Source: Pseudogemmobacter faecipullorum (GTDB lineage: Bacteria > Pseudomonadota > Alphaproteobacteria > Rhodobacterales > Rhodobacteraceae). From it: DNA of 64,000 nucleotides. Position 1 is the first letter of the stretch, and each line of letters starts with the position of its first letter. The position numbers and the translations under genes were made by a program. The notes under the pieces were generated by a model. The model saw only the letters and a program-made list of their open reading frames with translations, was not told the DNA's origin and made no database searches. Location of the stretch: contig NZ_JACDXX010000011.1 of the NCBI RefSeq assembly GCF_020539525.1, forward strand, positions 62,001 to 126,000. Direction: 5' to 3'. This document shows, piece after piece, positions 1 to 8,215 of the stretch.

Positions 1-1
1 G

Positions 2-355
2 TCGCGCGCGCTGAGCGAGGCTCAGGGGGCGCGCGCCGCCTCGGAGGCGCGGATCCAGGCCCTGGGCGAGCGCGCGGCGCGTGAGGCGCGGGTCAGCTCT
101 CCCGAGGCTTTGCCCTATCTGGGCCGCTTCATGGCCACCCTGCGCCGTGAACAGGGGCGCGAGCAGGCGACCTGCCAGCAGCTCAGTGGAAAAATCGACG
201 GGCTGCGCGATCAGGTGATGCAGCATTACACCGCCGGGCGCAGCTGGGAGATGCTGTCAGAGCGGCTGCAGGAAGAGATTGCCACAGAGCGCGCGCGCCG
301 GGCTGAGGCGCAGCTGGAAGATATGACCTCGGCCCGGTTCAGGCACCAGGGCTGA
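2..355 (+). CDS. FliJ-like coiled-coil protein (partial, 5' end outside window)
   Basis: An open frame enters from the left edge and stops at 353-355. The roughly 117 visible residues are highly charged and rich in Ala, Arg, Glu and Gln with heptad-like spacing, so a long helix or coiled coil is likely. Length, composition and position next to fliI fit FliJ, the soluble export chaperone and stalk that contacts the FliI hexamer. FliJ has low sequence conservation, so the name is inferred from context. The gene converges with fliI and their 3' ends overlap by 17 bases. An internal TTG at 110 is probably not the start, because the same frame is open back to the window edge. Confidence 0.5.
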   Translation, partial: SRALSEAQGARAASEARIQALGERAAREARVSSPEALPYLGRFMATLRREQGREQATCQQLSGKIDGLRDQVMQHYTAGRSWEMLSERLQEEIATERARRAEAQLEDMTSARFRHQG

Positions 356-1727
356 GATCTTCGCCCAGATCAATCTTATAGCCCGCCTCCAGCAGCAGGC
401 CGTAAAGCGCGGCAAAGCCTTCGGCTGACGAGAGTTTTTCATCATGGCCCTGCCGCAGGAAGGTCTCGGCGGTCCTGGCAAAGGCCAGGGCGCTGTCGGT
501 TTCCGGATCCGTCCCGGGGCGATAGGCGCCGATCCGTGCCAGATCCTCGACATCGGCATATCGCGCCAGGGCACGGCGGGCCGTGGTCATGATCTTCTGC
601 TCGACCGGCATGTGGCACTGCGGCAGCATCCGCGAGACCGAGCGCAGAATATGGATCGCCGGATAGCGGCCATTCTCGGCAATGCGGCGGTCAAGAATGA
701 CATGGCCGTCGAGGATGCCGCGCACGGCATCGGCCACCGGCTCGTTCATATCATCGCCATCGACCAGCACGGTGTAGATCGCGGTGATATCGCCCTTGCT
801 GCCGCTGCCCGGCCCGGAGCGTTCGAGCAGTTTGGGCAGTTCGGCGAAAACCGTGGGGGTATAGCCGCGCGTCGCCGGGGGCTCTCCGGCGGAAAGGCCG
901 ATCTCGCGCTGTGCCATGGCAAAGCGGGTCACGGAATCGAGCATCAGCAGCACCTGTTTGCCCTGATCGCGGAAATATTCGGCCACAGCCGTGGCAGTCC
1001 AGGCCGCCTGACGGCGGCTGAGCGGCGGCAGGTCTGAGGTGGCGACGATCAGGCAGCTGCGCGCCATGCCCTCGGGGCCAAGGTCGCGCTGGATGAAATT
1101 CTGCACCTCGCGTCCGCGCTCGCCGACGAGGCCCATAACGATGACCTCGGCATCGCTCTGGCGGGCCAGCATGGCCATCAGCGTTGATTTCCCCACACCT
1201 GAGCCTGCGAAGACCCCCATACGCTGACCGCGGCAGATCGGGGTGAAAATGTCGAAAGCCTTGATGCCGGTTTCCAGTTTGGTGCCAACCGGGCGGCGCT
1301 CAAACGCGGGCAGCGCCGCGGCGCGGATCGGGTAGCAGCCGGTGCCCTCGGCCAGCGGCAGATTGTCCAGCGGTTCGGCAAAAGGATCAATCACCCGCCC
1401 CAGCCAGGAGAGATCGGGGCGGATCACCCGGGCCTCGGGCAAAAGCTGCACCGGCATACCAGCCGCTACCCCCTCCCAGGCGCCGAAGGGCAGGATCTGC
1501 ACATCTTTTTCACGAATGCCGACCACCTCGCCGCGCACCCGCCCGCCGACCAGCACATGATCGCCCAGCGAGGCGGCGAGGCGCAGTCCGCCGGCCCGTA
1601 GTTCCATGCCGCTGATGCTGAGCACCCGCCCCTCGATCCGCCGGGCCGGAAGCCTGCGGCAGGCGGTTTCCGCCCCGGCGAGGAGGCTGCGGCCGGCAAG
1701 GGCGGGGGCAGAATGCATAGGGCTCAC
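339..1727 (-). CDS. fliI: Flagellum-specific ATP synthase FliI
   Basis: This is the cytoplasmic ATPase of the flagellar type III export apparatus. The 462-residue length is normal. It has a beta-barrel N-terminal domain, a Walker A loop around residues 173-181 (GSGVGKST), a Walker B-like LLMLDSVTRFA, and the family stretch AGEPPATRGYTPTVF that separates FliI/SctN from F1-beta. The first codon is GTG at 1727; an in-frame ATG at 1718 is an equally plausible start. It is divergent from flgB across about 105 bases that hold a CtrA-type box, and it converges with the FliJ-like gene. Confidence 0.95.
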   Translation of the reverse strand: MSPMHSAPALAGRSLLAGAETACRRLPARRIEGRVLSISGMELRAGGLRLAASLGDHVLVGGRVRGEVVGIREKDVQILPFGAWEGVAAGMPVQLLPEARVIRPDLSWLGRVIDPFAEPLDNLPLAEGTGCYPIRAAALPAFERRPVGTKLETGIKAFDIFTPICRGQRMGVFAGSGVGKSTLMAMLARQSDAEVIVMGLVGERGREVQNFIQRDLGPEGMARSCLIVATSDLPPLSRRQAAWTATAVAEYFRDQGKQVLLMLDSVTRFAMAQREIGLSAGEPPATRGYTPTVFAELPKLLERSGPGSGSKGDITAIYTVLVDGDDMNEPVADAVRGILDGHVILDRRIAENGRYPAIHILRSVSRMLPQCHMPVEQKIMTTARRALARYADVEDLARIGAYRPGTDPETDSALAFARTAETFLRQGHDEKLSSAEGFAALYGLLLEAGYKIDLGEDLSPGA

Positions 1728-1760
1728 TCGCTGTTGTCGGGGCGCGACTGGCCCGGGGGG

Positions 1761-1776
1761 TTAATACCCGATTAAC
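1761..1776 (+). promoter_or_regulatory. CtrA-type binding box between fliI and flgB
   Basis: The sequence TTAATACCCGATTAAC matches the full alphaproteobacterial CtrA consensus TTAA-N7-TTAAC exactly. It lies 34 bases before the fliI start and 57 bases before the flgB start, so one site could control both divergent flagellar transcripts. An AT-rich stretch (1785-1820) between the box and flgB could hold the core promoter. CtrA control of flagellar genes is well established in alphaproteobacteria; its action here is inferred from the match and position. Confidence 0.7.
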
Positions 1777-1832
1777 ACTTGCCAGCCAATGAATAGAAAG
1801 TATAAATATCATTAAACGCAAGGATTAACCAG

Positions 1833-2180
1833 ATGAGCTTTGAGACAGATGCCAGATCCGGCCCGGGTTTCTTCGCCCTGGCCTCGGCGCGGATGGACTG
1901 GCTGGCCAGTCGCCAGAAAGTGGTGGCGGCGAATATCGCCAATGCCGATACCCCGGAGTACCGGGCCCGCGATGTCTCGTCCTTTGAGGATTTTCTCAGC
2001 AGTGGCACGCTTGAGCTGCGCGAAACCCCGATGAGCTGGGATCAGTCTCCCGATGGCAACCGGGTGGTGCTGGAAGAACAGGCGCTGCTGGCCGGTGAGA
2101 CCGAGAGCAGTCACCGCCTTGCGGCCCGGCTCTATGGCAAGGGTCATGAGCTGATCTCGCTTGCCGTTGGCAAGAAATAA
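1833..2180 (+). CDS. flgB: Flagellar proximal rod protein FlgB
   Basis: Proximal rod subunit of the basal body, exported through the flagellar secretion system and lacking a Sec signal. The 115-residue protein carries the N-terminal rod signature around residues 25-45 (QKVVAANIANADTPEYRARD). An AAGGA ribosome site lies about ten bases before the ATG. It is the first gene of a tightly packed run, flgB-flgC-fliE-fliQ-sltF-flhA-fliR-flhB, probably driven from the CtrA box region upstream. Confidence 0.93.
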   Translation: MSFETDARSGPGFFALASARMDWLASRQKVVAANIANADTPEYRARDVSSFEDFLSSGTLELRETPMSWDQSPDGNRVVLEEQALLAGETESSHRLAARLYGKGHELISLAVGKK

Positions 2181-2194
2181 GCACGGGGCTGCAG

Positions 2195-2608
2195 ATGAAT
2201 GATCCGCTGAAGGCGATTGGGGCCACCGCCCAGGCCGGTCTGCGCGCGCAGTCTGAACGGCTGCGGGTGGTGTCGGAAAACCTGGCCAATGCCGAAAGCA
2301 CGGCTTCGACGCCGGGCGGGGATCCCTACCGGCGCAAGACGATCAGCTTTGACAGCCTGCTCGATCCGCAGACCGGCAGCACCACCCCCGGTGCCGCCCG
2401 GATCGGCGAGGACAGCTCGGCCTTTCGCCTGAGCCATGATCCCTCGCATCCGGCTGCCGATGCCAATGGCTATGTGAAACGCCCCAATGTGAACCCGCTG
2501 ATCGAAATGGCGAATATGCGCGAGGCCTCGCGCAGCTATGAGGCCAATCTGAATATGATCGAGACCGGACGCCGGATGCGGTCTCAGCTGCTTGATCTGC
2601 TGGGATAA
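2195..2608 (+). CDS. flgC: Flagellar basal-body rod protein FlgC
   Basis: Proximal rod subunit that assembles with FlgB and FlgF. The 137 residues show the N-terminal rod motif (SENLANAEST, about residues 28-37) and the C-terminal half (YVKRPNVNPLIEMANMREA) typical of FlgC. Both termini would form the helices that pack in the rod. The start is 14 bases after the flgB stop, and fliE follows after 6 bases, so the genes are likely co-translated. Confidence 0.93.
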   Translation: MNDPLKAIGATAQAGLRAQSERLRVVSENLANAESTASTPGGDPYRRKTISFDSLLDPQTGSTTPGAARIGEDSSAFRLSHDPSHPAADANGYVKRPNVNPLIEMANMREASRSYEANLNMIETGRRMRSQLLDLLG

Positions 2609-2614
2609 TCCGAC

Positions 2615-2938
2615 ATGGAAACTGGTTTTTCTGCCGGCGGGGTTTCCCGGGCCTATCAGTCGGCCCGTAAGCTTGCGGTTGCCGATACGCCGAAAATGGC
2701 CGCGCTGGAAAGCCCGGCCCGCCCCTCGTTCCAGGATCTGCTGAGCCAGACGGCGACGCAGTCGGTGCAGACCATCCGTGCCGGGGAAGCGGCGGCCCTG
2801 GCCGGTCTGCAGGGCCAGATGCCGATGCAGAAAGTGGTCGAGGCGACCCTGGCGATGGAATCGGCGCTGAAGGTGACGGTGGCTTTGCGTGACCGCGTGG
2901 TTGAGGCCTATCAGGAAGTCATGCGGATGAGCGTCTGA
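2615..2938 (+). CDS. fliE: Flagellar hook-basal body complex protein FliE
   Basis: FliE joins the MS ring to the proximal rod. The 107-residue length is normal, and the C-terminal half contains the family pattern around MPMQKVVEATLAMESALKVT followed by a helix ending in YQEVMRMSV. It sits 6 bases after flgC and 2 bases before fliQ, the usual alphaproteobacterial arrangement. Confidence 0.92.
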   Translation: METGFSAGGVSRAYQSARKLAVADTPKMAALESPARPSFQDLLSQTATQSVQTIRAGEAAALAGLQGQMPMQKVVEATLAMESALKVTVALRDRVVEAYQEVMRMSV

Positions 2939-2940
2939 TC

Positions 2941-3210
2941 ATGGGGCAGGGCGATGTTCATCAGCTGATCACCCTGACGCTGCGGGTGATCCTGACGGCC
3001 AGCGCGCCGGTGCTGCTGGTGGCGCTGGCGGTGGGGCTGGCGATCTCGTTCTTTCAGGCGCTGACGCAGATCCAGGAAATGACCCTGACCTTCGTGCCGA
3101 AAATCCTGGCGATCCTGATCGTGCTGGGATTGTCGCTGCCCTTCATCTTCATGACCCTGCAGGGCCTGTCGGATCAGGTGTTTGATCTGATCACCAATGG
3201 CCCGATATGA
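2941..3210 (+). CDS. fliQ: Flagellar export apparatus protein FliQ
   Basis: Small integral membrane component of the export gate that assembles helically with FliP and FliR. The 89 residues form two hydrophobic helices (about 15-38 and 50-75) around the conserved FFQALTQIQEMTLTFVPK segment. The stop TGA overlaps the ATG of the next gene by four bases (ATGA), so translation is probably coupled. Confidence 0.94.
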   Translation: MGQGDVHQLITLTLRVILTASAPVLLVALAVGLAISFFQALTQIQEMTLTFVPKILAILIVLGLSLPFIFMTLQGLSDQVFDLITNGPI

Positions 3211-4022
3211 GAGCTGTTCCTGCCTTCGGCCAGATATTGGGGCTGACACTGGCGCTGATTTTGCCGCAGCCGGGCAGGGCCTGGGAATGGCTCAAGCCCG
3301 AGCCTGAGGATCCGACCCGCTATGTCGCGCCGCGCGCAGGCGATGAGGGCGGCTCGGGGGCCGGGCAATGTATCGCCGCCATTCTCGACGCCGAACAGCG
3401 CTATGGCATTCCCGATCACCTGTTGCTGGCGCTTGGCCTGCAGGAGGCGGGCTGGCAAAGCCCGGAGGGGCTGACGGTCTGGCCCTGGTCGGTGAATGCC
3501 GCCGGTGAGGGGCGGCGTTTTTCCAGCCGGTCCGAGGCTCTGGCCTTTGTCACCCGTAAACAGGCCGAGGGCGTCGATTCGATTGATGTCGGCTGCCTGC
3601 AGATCAATCTGCGCTGGCACCCTGAGGCCTTTACCAGCCCCGCCCAGGGCTTTGATGCCGGGGTGAATACCGATTACGCGGCGCGCTTTTTGCGGCTGTT
3701 GTTTGAGGAAAGTGGCGACTGGCAAACCGCCGCCGGGCGCTATCACTCGCGTTCTTCTGCGCCCCAGGCGGTCTATCTGGCCGGATTGCAGCGCAATCAG
3801 CAGGTGGTGGCCAGGCGGCTGACGCAGCTGACGGCCCTCGCCTATGGCGGGGGCAGCGATGATTTTGCCGAGGACTGGTACGCGCCCGCCGCCCCGGCCT
3901 ATCGCACCGAGGGCGCGATCTGGGGCGCGGGGATCGCTGGTGAGGAGGGGGCCCACCGCACGCTTTACTCGGCCGAGGATCTGCAGCCCGTCCTCCCTGA
4001 CTTTCTGCCGCCGGAGGCCTGA
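3207..4022 (+). CDS. Flagellar-locus lytic transglycosylase (SltF-like)
   Basis: Predicted periplasmic peptidoglycan lytic transglycosylase of 271 residues with an N-terminal signal peptide (about 1-25, cleaved near GRA/W). The SLT fold is seen from about residue 53: the putative catalytic Glu is E80 in LGLQEAGW, followed by VGCLQINLRWHP and a helical AARFLRLLFEE segment. Alphaproteobacteria lack the muramidase domain of enterobacterial FlgJ, and Rhodobacter uses a separate enzyme, SltF, to open the wall for the rod. Its place between fliQ and flhA, with a four-base overlap at its start, supports that role. Confidence 0.82.
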   Translation: MRAVPAFGQILGLTLALILPQPGRAWEWLKPEPEDPTRYVAPRAGDEGGSGAGQCIAAILDAEQRYGIPDHLLLALGLQEAGWQSPEGLTVWPWSVNAAGEGRRFSSRSEALAFVTRKQAEGVDSIDVGCLQINLRWHPEAFTSPAQGFDAGVNTDYAARFLRLLFEESGDWQTAAGRYHSRSSAPQAVYLAGLQRNQQVVARRLTQLTALAYGGGSDDFAEDWYAPAAPAYRTEGAIWGAGIAGEEGAHRTLYSAEDLQPVLPDFLPPEA

Positions 4023-4024
4023 AC

Positions 4025-6127
4025 ATGGCGCTTTCCCCCCGCAAACCCGCCGCCGCTTCCTGGCTCGACGGCTTTGGCAGCCGTGCCGGCAATCGCGATA
4101 TCGGTTTTGCGCTTGGCGTGATGGCGATCCTGGCGGTGCTGTTCGTGCCGCTGCCGCCTGTGCTGCTCGATCTGGGTCTCGCTTTGTCTTTTGCGGTGTC
4201 AGTGCTGGTGCTGATGGTGGCGCTCTGGGTGAAAAAGCCGCTTGAGTTCAACTCTTTCCCGACGCTGCTGCTGGTGGTGACGATGATGCGGCTGGCGCTG
4301 AACATCGCCTCATCGCGCCTGATCCTGTCCGAGGGCCAGACCGGATCCGATGCCGCCGGTCATGTGATCGAGGGGATCGCGCAGTTTGTCGTGGGCGGCG
4401 ATTACATCATCGGCACGGTGATTTTCATCATTCTCGTCACGGTAAATTTCGTGGTGATCACCAAGGGCTCGACCCGGATCGCCGAGGTTTCGGCCCGGTT
4501 CTCGCTGGATGCGATGCCCGGCAAGCAGATGGCGATTGATGCCGATCTGGGTGCGGGGGTGATTGATGATGCCGAGGCCCGGGCGCGGCGCAAAGAGGTC
4601 GAGCAGGAAAGCGGCTTTTTCGGCGCGATGGATGGGGCGGCGAAATTCGTGCGCGGCGATGCGGTTGCCGGGATCATCATCACCCTGATCAATATTGTCG
4701 GCGGCATTCTGATCGGGCTGTTGCGTCATGATCTGCCGATTGCCACCGCTTTGCAGAATTACACCGTGCTGACCATCGGCGATGGCCTCGTCAGTCAGAT
4801 CCCGGCACTGATCGTTTCGCTGGCGGCCGGTCTGATCGTCACCAAAGGTGGCACCGAAGGCGCGGCCTCCGAGGCGGTGATCGGCCAGCTCGGGGCCTCT
4901 TCCCGCGCGCTTTATATGACGGCGGTGATCGTCTTTGGTTTTGGTCTGCTGCCGGGCTTTCCGCTGCTGCTGTTCGCGGCCCTGGCCGCCGGGCTGGCGG
5001 CGACGGGCTGGTGGATCGATAAAGCGAAAGCCGATGACAAGGCCGATGCGGCGCGTGAGGCGGCGGTGAGCGCCAGCGAGGCCGCCGAAGCGGCCGAGGA
5101 TCCGGCCGATCTGCTGAAGATCGATACGCTGCGCCTTGAGCTCGGCGCGGCGCTGGTGCCACTGATCGGCTCGCCCGATGCGGCGCTGCCTGGCAAGGTC
5201 AAATCGCTGCGCAATCTCTTTGCCACCGAATATGGTTTCCTGCTGCCGCCGGTGCGGATCAAGGATAATTCCGCTTTGCCGGCCATGTCCTATGCGCTGG
5301 TGATCCAGGGGGTCGAGATTGCCCGTGGTGAGCTGCGCCCGGCGATGCGGCTGGTGATTGATCCGGCCAATGAGGCAGCGGATATTCCGGGCACAAGGGT
5401 GAAAGAGCCGACCTTCGGGCTCAGCGCTTTCTGGGTGAATGCGGCCCAGGTGCCCCAGGCCGAGGCGCGCGGCCTGACGGTGGTCGATGGTGAGAGCGTG
5501 ATCATCACCCATATGACCGAGGCGATCAAAGAGCATCTGCCGGAAATGCTGACCTATGGCGCCACCCAGGAGCTGATCAAAGGCCTGGACCGCGATTATC
5601 AGAAGCTGGTCTCTGATATCCCGAACCCTTCGCCGGTGATCCTGACCCAGCATGTGCTGCAGAACCTTCTGGGCGAGCGCCTGTCGATCCGCAATCTTCC
5701 GCTGATCTGTGAGGCGGTGGCCGAGGCGGCAGCGGCGTCAAAAAACCTGACCTTTATCACTGAACATGTGCGAAAACGCCTCGCCAGCCAGATCTGCAAT
5801 GCTCTGGAGGGCGAGGATGGCTTTATGCGCATCGTCGTGCCGGGCGGCGGCTGGGAGGCGGAATTCACCCAGTCGACCCGGGTGCAGGGTGATGAGGTCA
5901 GCTTCCTGATGGCCCCGGCGCGGGTGCAGGATTTTGTGGCCCAGGCCCGGGCCGAGCTGCATAAATTCGCGCAGAATGACGAATGGCCAGCCCTGCTGGT
6001 CGCGCCTGAGATCCGGCCGATCGTGCGCTCTATGATCGAGCGGGTCAGTCCGATGACCCAGGTGATTTCGCATAATGAGATTCATCGCAAGGCCCGGCTG
6101 CGCACCGTCGGCACCATCGGGCCGTAA
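4025..6127 (+). CDS. flhA: Flagellar export gate protein FlhA
   Basis: Largest export gate component, with about eight N-terminal transmembrane helices (roughly residues 25-325) and a cytoplasmic substrate-docking domain (about 360-700). The conserved cytoplasmic loop between helices 4 and 5 is present (FSLDAMPGKQMAIDADL), as is the family segment LTIGDGLVSQIPALIVSLAAG. The 700-residue length is normal. It starts 2 bases after the lytic transglycosylase stop and is followed by fliR after 12 bases. Confidence 0.96.
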   Translation: MALSPRKPAAASWLDGFGSRAGNRDIGFALGVMAILAVLFVPLPPVLLDLGLALSFAVSVLVLMVALWVKKPLEFNSFPTLLLVVTMMRLALNIASSRLILSEGQTGSDAAGHVIEGIAQFVVGGDYIIGTVIFIILVTVNFVVITKGSTRIAEVSARFSLDAMPGKQMAIDADLGAGVIDDAEARARRKEVEQESGFFGAMDGAAKFVRGDAVAGIIITLINIVGGILIGLLRHDLPIATALQNYTVLTIGDGLVSQIPALIVSLAAGLIVTKGGTEGAASEAVIGQLGASSRALYMTAVIVFGFGLLPGFPLLLFAALAAGLAATGWWIDKAKADDKADAAREAAVSASEAAEAAEDPADLLKIDTLRLELGAALVPLIGSPDAALPGKVKSLRNLFATEYGFLLPPVRIKDNSALPAMSYALVIQGVEIARGELRPAMRLVIDPANEAADIPGTRVKEPTFGLSAFWVNAAQVPQAEARGLTVVDGESVIITHMTEAIKEHLPEMLTYGATQELIKGLDRDYQKLVSDIPNPSPVILTQHVLQNLLGERLSIRNLPLICEAVAEAAAASKNLTFITEHVRKRLASQICNALEGEDGFMRIVVPGGGWEAEFTQSTRVQGDEVSFLMAPARVQDFVAQARAELHKFAQNDEWPALLVAPEIRPIVRSMIERVSPMTQVISHNEIHRKARLRTVGTIGP

Positions 6128-6139
6128 GCCGGGGCCCTG

Positions 6140-6883
6140 GTGGAACTGCTCGTCCAGACCCAGATCGCGGCGGTGCTGATCGCCTTTGCGCGGATCGGCA
6201 CGGCGCTGATCTTTTTGCCCGGCCTCGGCGAGATGCGGATCCCGGGGCGGCACCGGCTGGCGCTGGGGCTGATCCTGTCGCTGGGGCTGATGCCGGCGAT
6301 CCCGGTCACCCCGCCCGAACAGACCGCTCAGCTGGCGCTGCTGCTGGCACGCGAGGCGCTGATCGGCCTTTATATCGGGGCGGGCGCGCGTATCCTGTTC
6401 GCGGCGCTGCAGGCGCTTGGTGCTTTCATCGCCAATGTCACCTCGCTCTCGAGTGCGCTGGCGGCGGGGGATACCGGCTATGAGGGCTCGACCGCCATCA
6501 CCTCGCTGCTGACCATGGCCGGGCTGGCGCTGCTTTTTGCCACCGACAGCCATCACCTGATGCTGCGCGGGCTGTTTCTCAGCTATGAGCTTATCCCGGC
6601 CGGGTGGCTGCCGCTGAGCGATCTGACCGGCCAGATTGCCCGGCTGGTGGCGCGCAGCTTTTACATTGCGGCGCTGATGGGCGCGCCTTTCTTCCTGCTG
6701 GCGGTGGTGCTGAACCTTGGCCTTGGTCTGGCCAACCGGGTGATGCCCTCAATGCCGGTGTTTTTCGTGGCCGGTCCGGTGAATATCGCGCTGGGGCTTG
6801 GTCTGCTGATGCTGGCATCCCCGGCGATCCTCGCCTGGTTCAGCGATGATTTTGCTCGCTTTTTCCTTGAGCTGCGGCCATGA
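6140..6883 (+). CDS. fliR: Flagellar export apparatus protein FliR
   Basis: Integral membrane export gate component that works with FliP and FliQ. The 247 residues contain about six hydrophobic helices and the family stretch ARIGTALIFLPGLGEMRIPG near the N terminus. The start codon is GTG, since no ATG lies closer in frame. Its stop overlaps the flhB ATG by four bases. Confidence 0.93.
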   Translation: MELLVQTQIAAVLIAFARIGTALIFLPGLGEMRIPGRHRLALGLILSLGLMPAIPVTPPEQTAQLALLLAREALIGLYIGAGARILFAALQALGAFIANVTSLSSALAAGDTGYEGSTAITSLLTMAGLALLFATDSHHLMLRGLFLSYELIPAGWLPLSDLTGQIARLVARSFYIAALMGAPFFLLAVVLNLGLGLANRVMPSMPVFFVAGPVNIALGLGLLMLASPAILAWFSDDFARFFLELRP

Positions 6884-7983
6884 GCGAAGAGGATAAAGAC
6901 AGCAAGACCGAAGAGGCCTCTGAGCGAAAGCTCAGCAAGGCCCGGGCCGAGGGCGACAGCTGGACCTCACGCGAGGCGGGGCATACGCTCGGCTTTCTGG
7001 CGCTTTTCGTGATCGTGGCCCTGGTTCTGCCCGCCATGCTGCCGGGGGCGATGGTCAGTAATGCCCTGCTTTTTGATCTGGCCCCGATGATGCAGATTGA
7101 GCGGGTGCAGGATTTGCGCGCGGTGATGGCGGGCTTTGCCACCGGGGTGGCAAAGATTTTGCTGCCGGTCTTTGGCGTTCTGCTGGCCGGGGCGCTGATC
7201 TCGATCCTGATGAGCGGCCCCTTTACGGTCAGCGCCAAACGGCTGCAGCCAAAGGCCTCAAAGCTGAACCCGATGCAGGGGATCAGGCGGATCTACTCGG
7301 TCTCAAATCTGATCGAATTTCTCAAAAGCCTGGTAAAGCTGGTGCTGATCGCGGTCTTGCTGATGATCGCGCTGAAACAGGCGATCTCGGCAATCCTGCC
7401 CGGGGCAGTGCTGCTGCCCGAGCAGCTGCCCGGGCTGATCGGTGCCACTGCTTTCACCGGCCTCGGCTGGGTGGTGGCGATGATGCTGCCGATCCTGGCT
7501 TTCGACATTTTCCGCAAGCGCCGCGAATGGCTGAAAAAGCAGCGCATGTCGAAGAAAGAACAGCGCGATGAGAGCAAGGACAGCGATGGCGATCCGCATA
7601 TCCGCGCCCGGCGCCAGCAGATCCGGCAAAGCCGGCTGCGTCAGCGTATCCGCGACACGGTGCCGAAAGCCACGCTGGTGGTGATGAACCCCACCCATTA
7701 TGCCGTGGCGCTGCGCTATGAGCGCGGGGTGGATCCGGCCCCGGTCTGTGTAGCGCTGGGGATGGATCTTATGGCGCTGAAAATCCGTGATCTGGCGCTG
7801 GAACATGAGGTGACGGTGCTGGAAAGCCCGCCACTGGCCCGGGCATTGCATGCGGTCTGTGAGATCGACCGGCCGATCCCGGAAGATCACTGGGCGGCAG
7901 TGGCCGAACTGGTGGGCTATGTGCTCGACCTCCGCCGCCGTCAGCGTCGCCGATTGCCCGAAGGCACCCAGCATATCACCTGA
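6880..7983 (+). CDS. flhB: Flagellar export substrate-specificity switch protein FlhB
   Basis: Inner-membrane protein that switches export from rod/hook to filament substrates after autocleavage. The 367 residues show the charged N terminus (EDKDSKTEEASERKL), four transmembrane helices between about 35 and 210, and the autocleavage NPTH motif at residues 270-273 (VVMNPTHYAVAL). It is the last gene of the visible flagellar run. About 230 bases without a gene follow, ending in the operator region of the next locus. Confidence 0.95.
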   Translation: MSEEDKDSKTEEASERKLSKARAEGDSWTSREAGHTLGFLALFVIVALVLPAMLPGAMVSNALLFDLAPMMQIERVQDLRAVMAGFATGVAKILLPVFGVLLAGALISILMSGPFTVSAKRLQPKASKLNPMQGIRRIYSVSNLIEFLKSLVKLVLIAVLLMIALKQAISAILPGAVLLPEQLPGLIGATAFTGLGWVVAMMLPILAFDIFRKRREWLKKQRMSKKEQRDESKDSDGDPHIRARRQQIRQSRLRQRIRDTVPKATLVVMNPTHYAVALRYERGVDPAPVCVALGMDLMALKIRDLALEHEVTVLESPPLARALHAVCEIDRPIPEDHWAAVAELVGYVLDLRRRQRRRLPEGTQHIT

Positions 7984-8134
7984 GACCAGGGGGGCCCGCA
8001 GGGGGCAGGTCGTGTTCCGGGGCCTTGGCAGGCCGGGGTGGCAGGACGGTCTTGCGCCGCATCTGAGCGGCGATGCGAAAAGCTGAGCAGCTTCAGTTAA
8101 AATCTGCCTAAATTTCAGGCATACGCAATAATGA

Positions 8135-8207
8135 TAGCGCTAACCTGCATTTTGCGACTGATAAAGCGCTTTACAAGGGGCTCTCACGCATTAGTAAATC
8201 GCTTTAC
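8135..8207. promoter_or_regulatory. Three LacI-family operator-like palindromes
   Basis: Three palindromes with CG at the centre precede the LacI-type gene: GATAGCGCTAAC around 8133-8144 (core TAGCGCTA, 8135-8142), the perfect TAAAGCGCTTTA at 8162-8173, and the near-perfect GTAAATCGCTTTAC at 8194-8207. Their centres are 29 and 33 bases apart, close to three helical turns each. This is the classic architecture of LacI/GalR-family operators. The regulator gene follows at once and runs into the transporter genes, so the operators probably mediate autoregulation and control of the whole operon. The rest of the 7984-8134 gap shows nothing convincing. Confidence 0.65.
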
Positions 8208-8215
8208 CAGGGTGA

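Noticed and set aside
4310-5653. Long open frame antisense to flhA (about 447 codons)
   Set aside because: It is a shadow of GC-rich codon bias in flhA; the translation is His/Arg/Gln-rich with no recognisable domain, while flhA is unmistakable.
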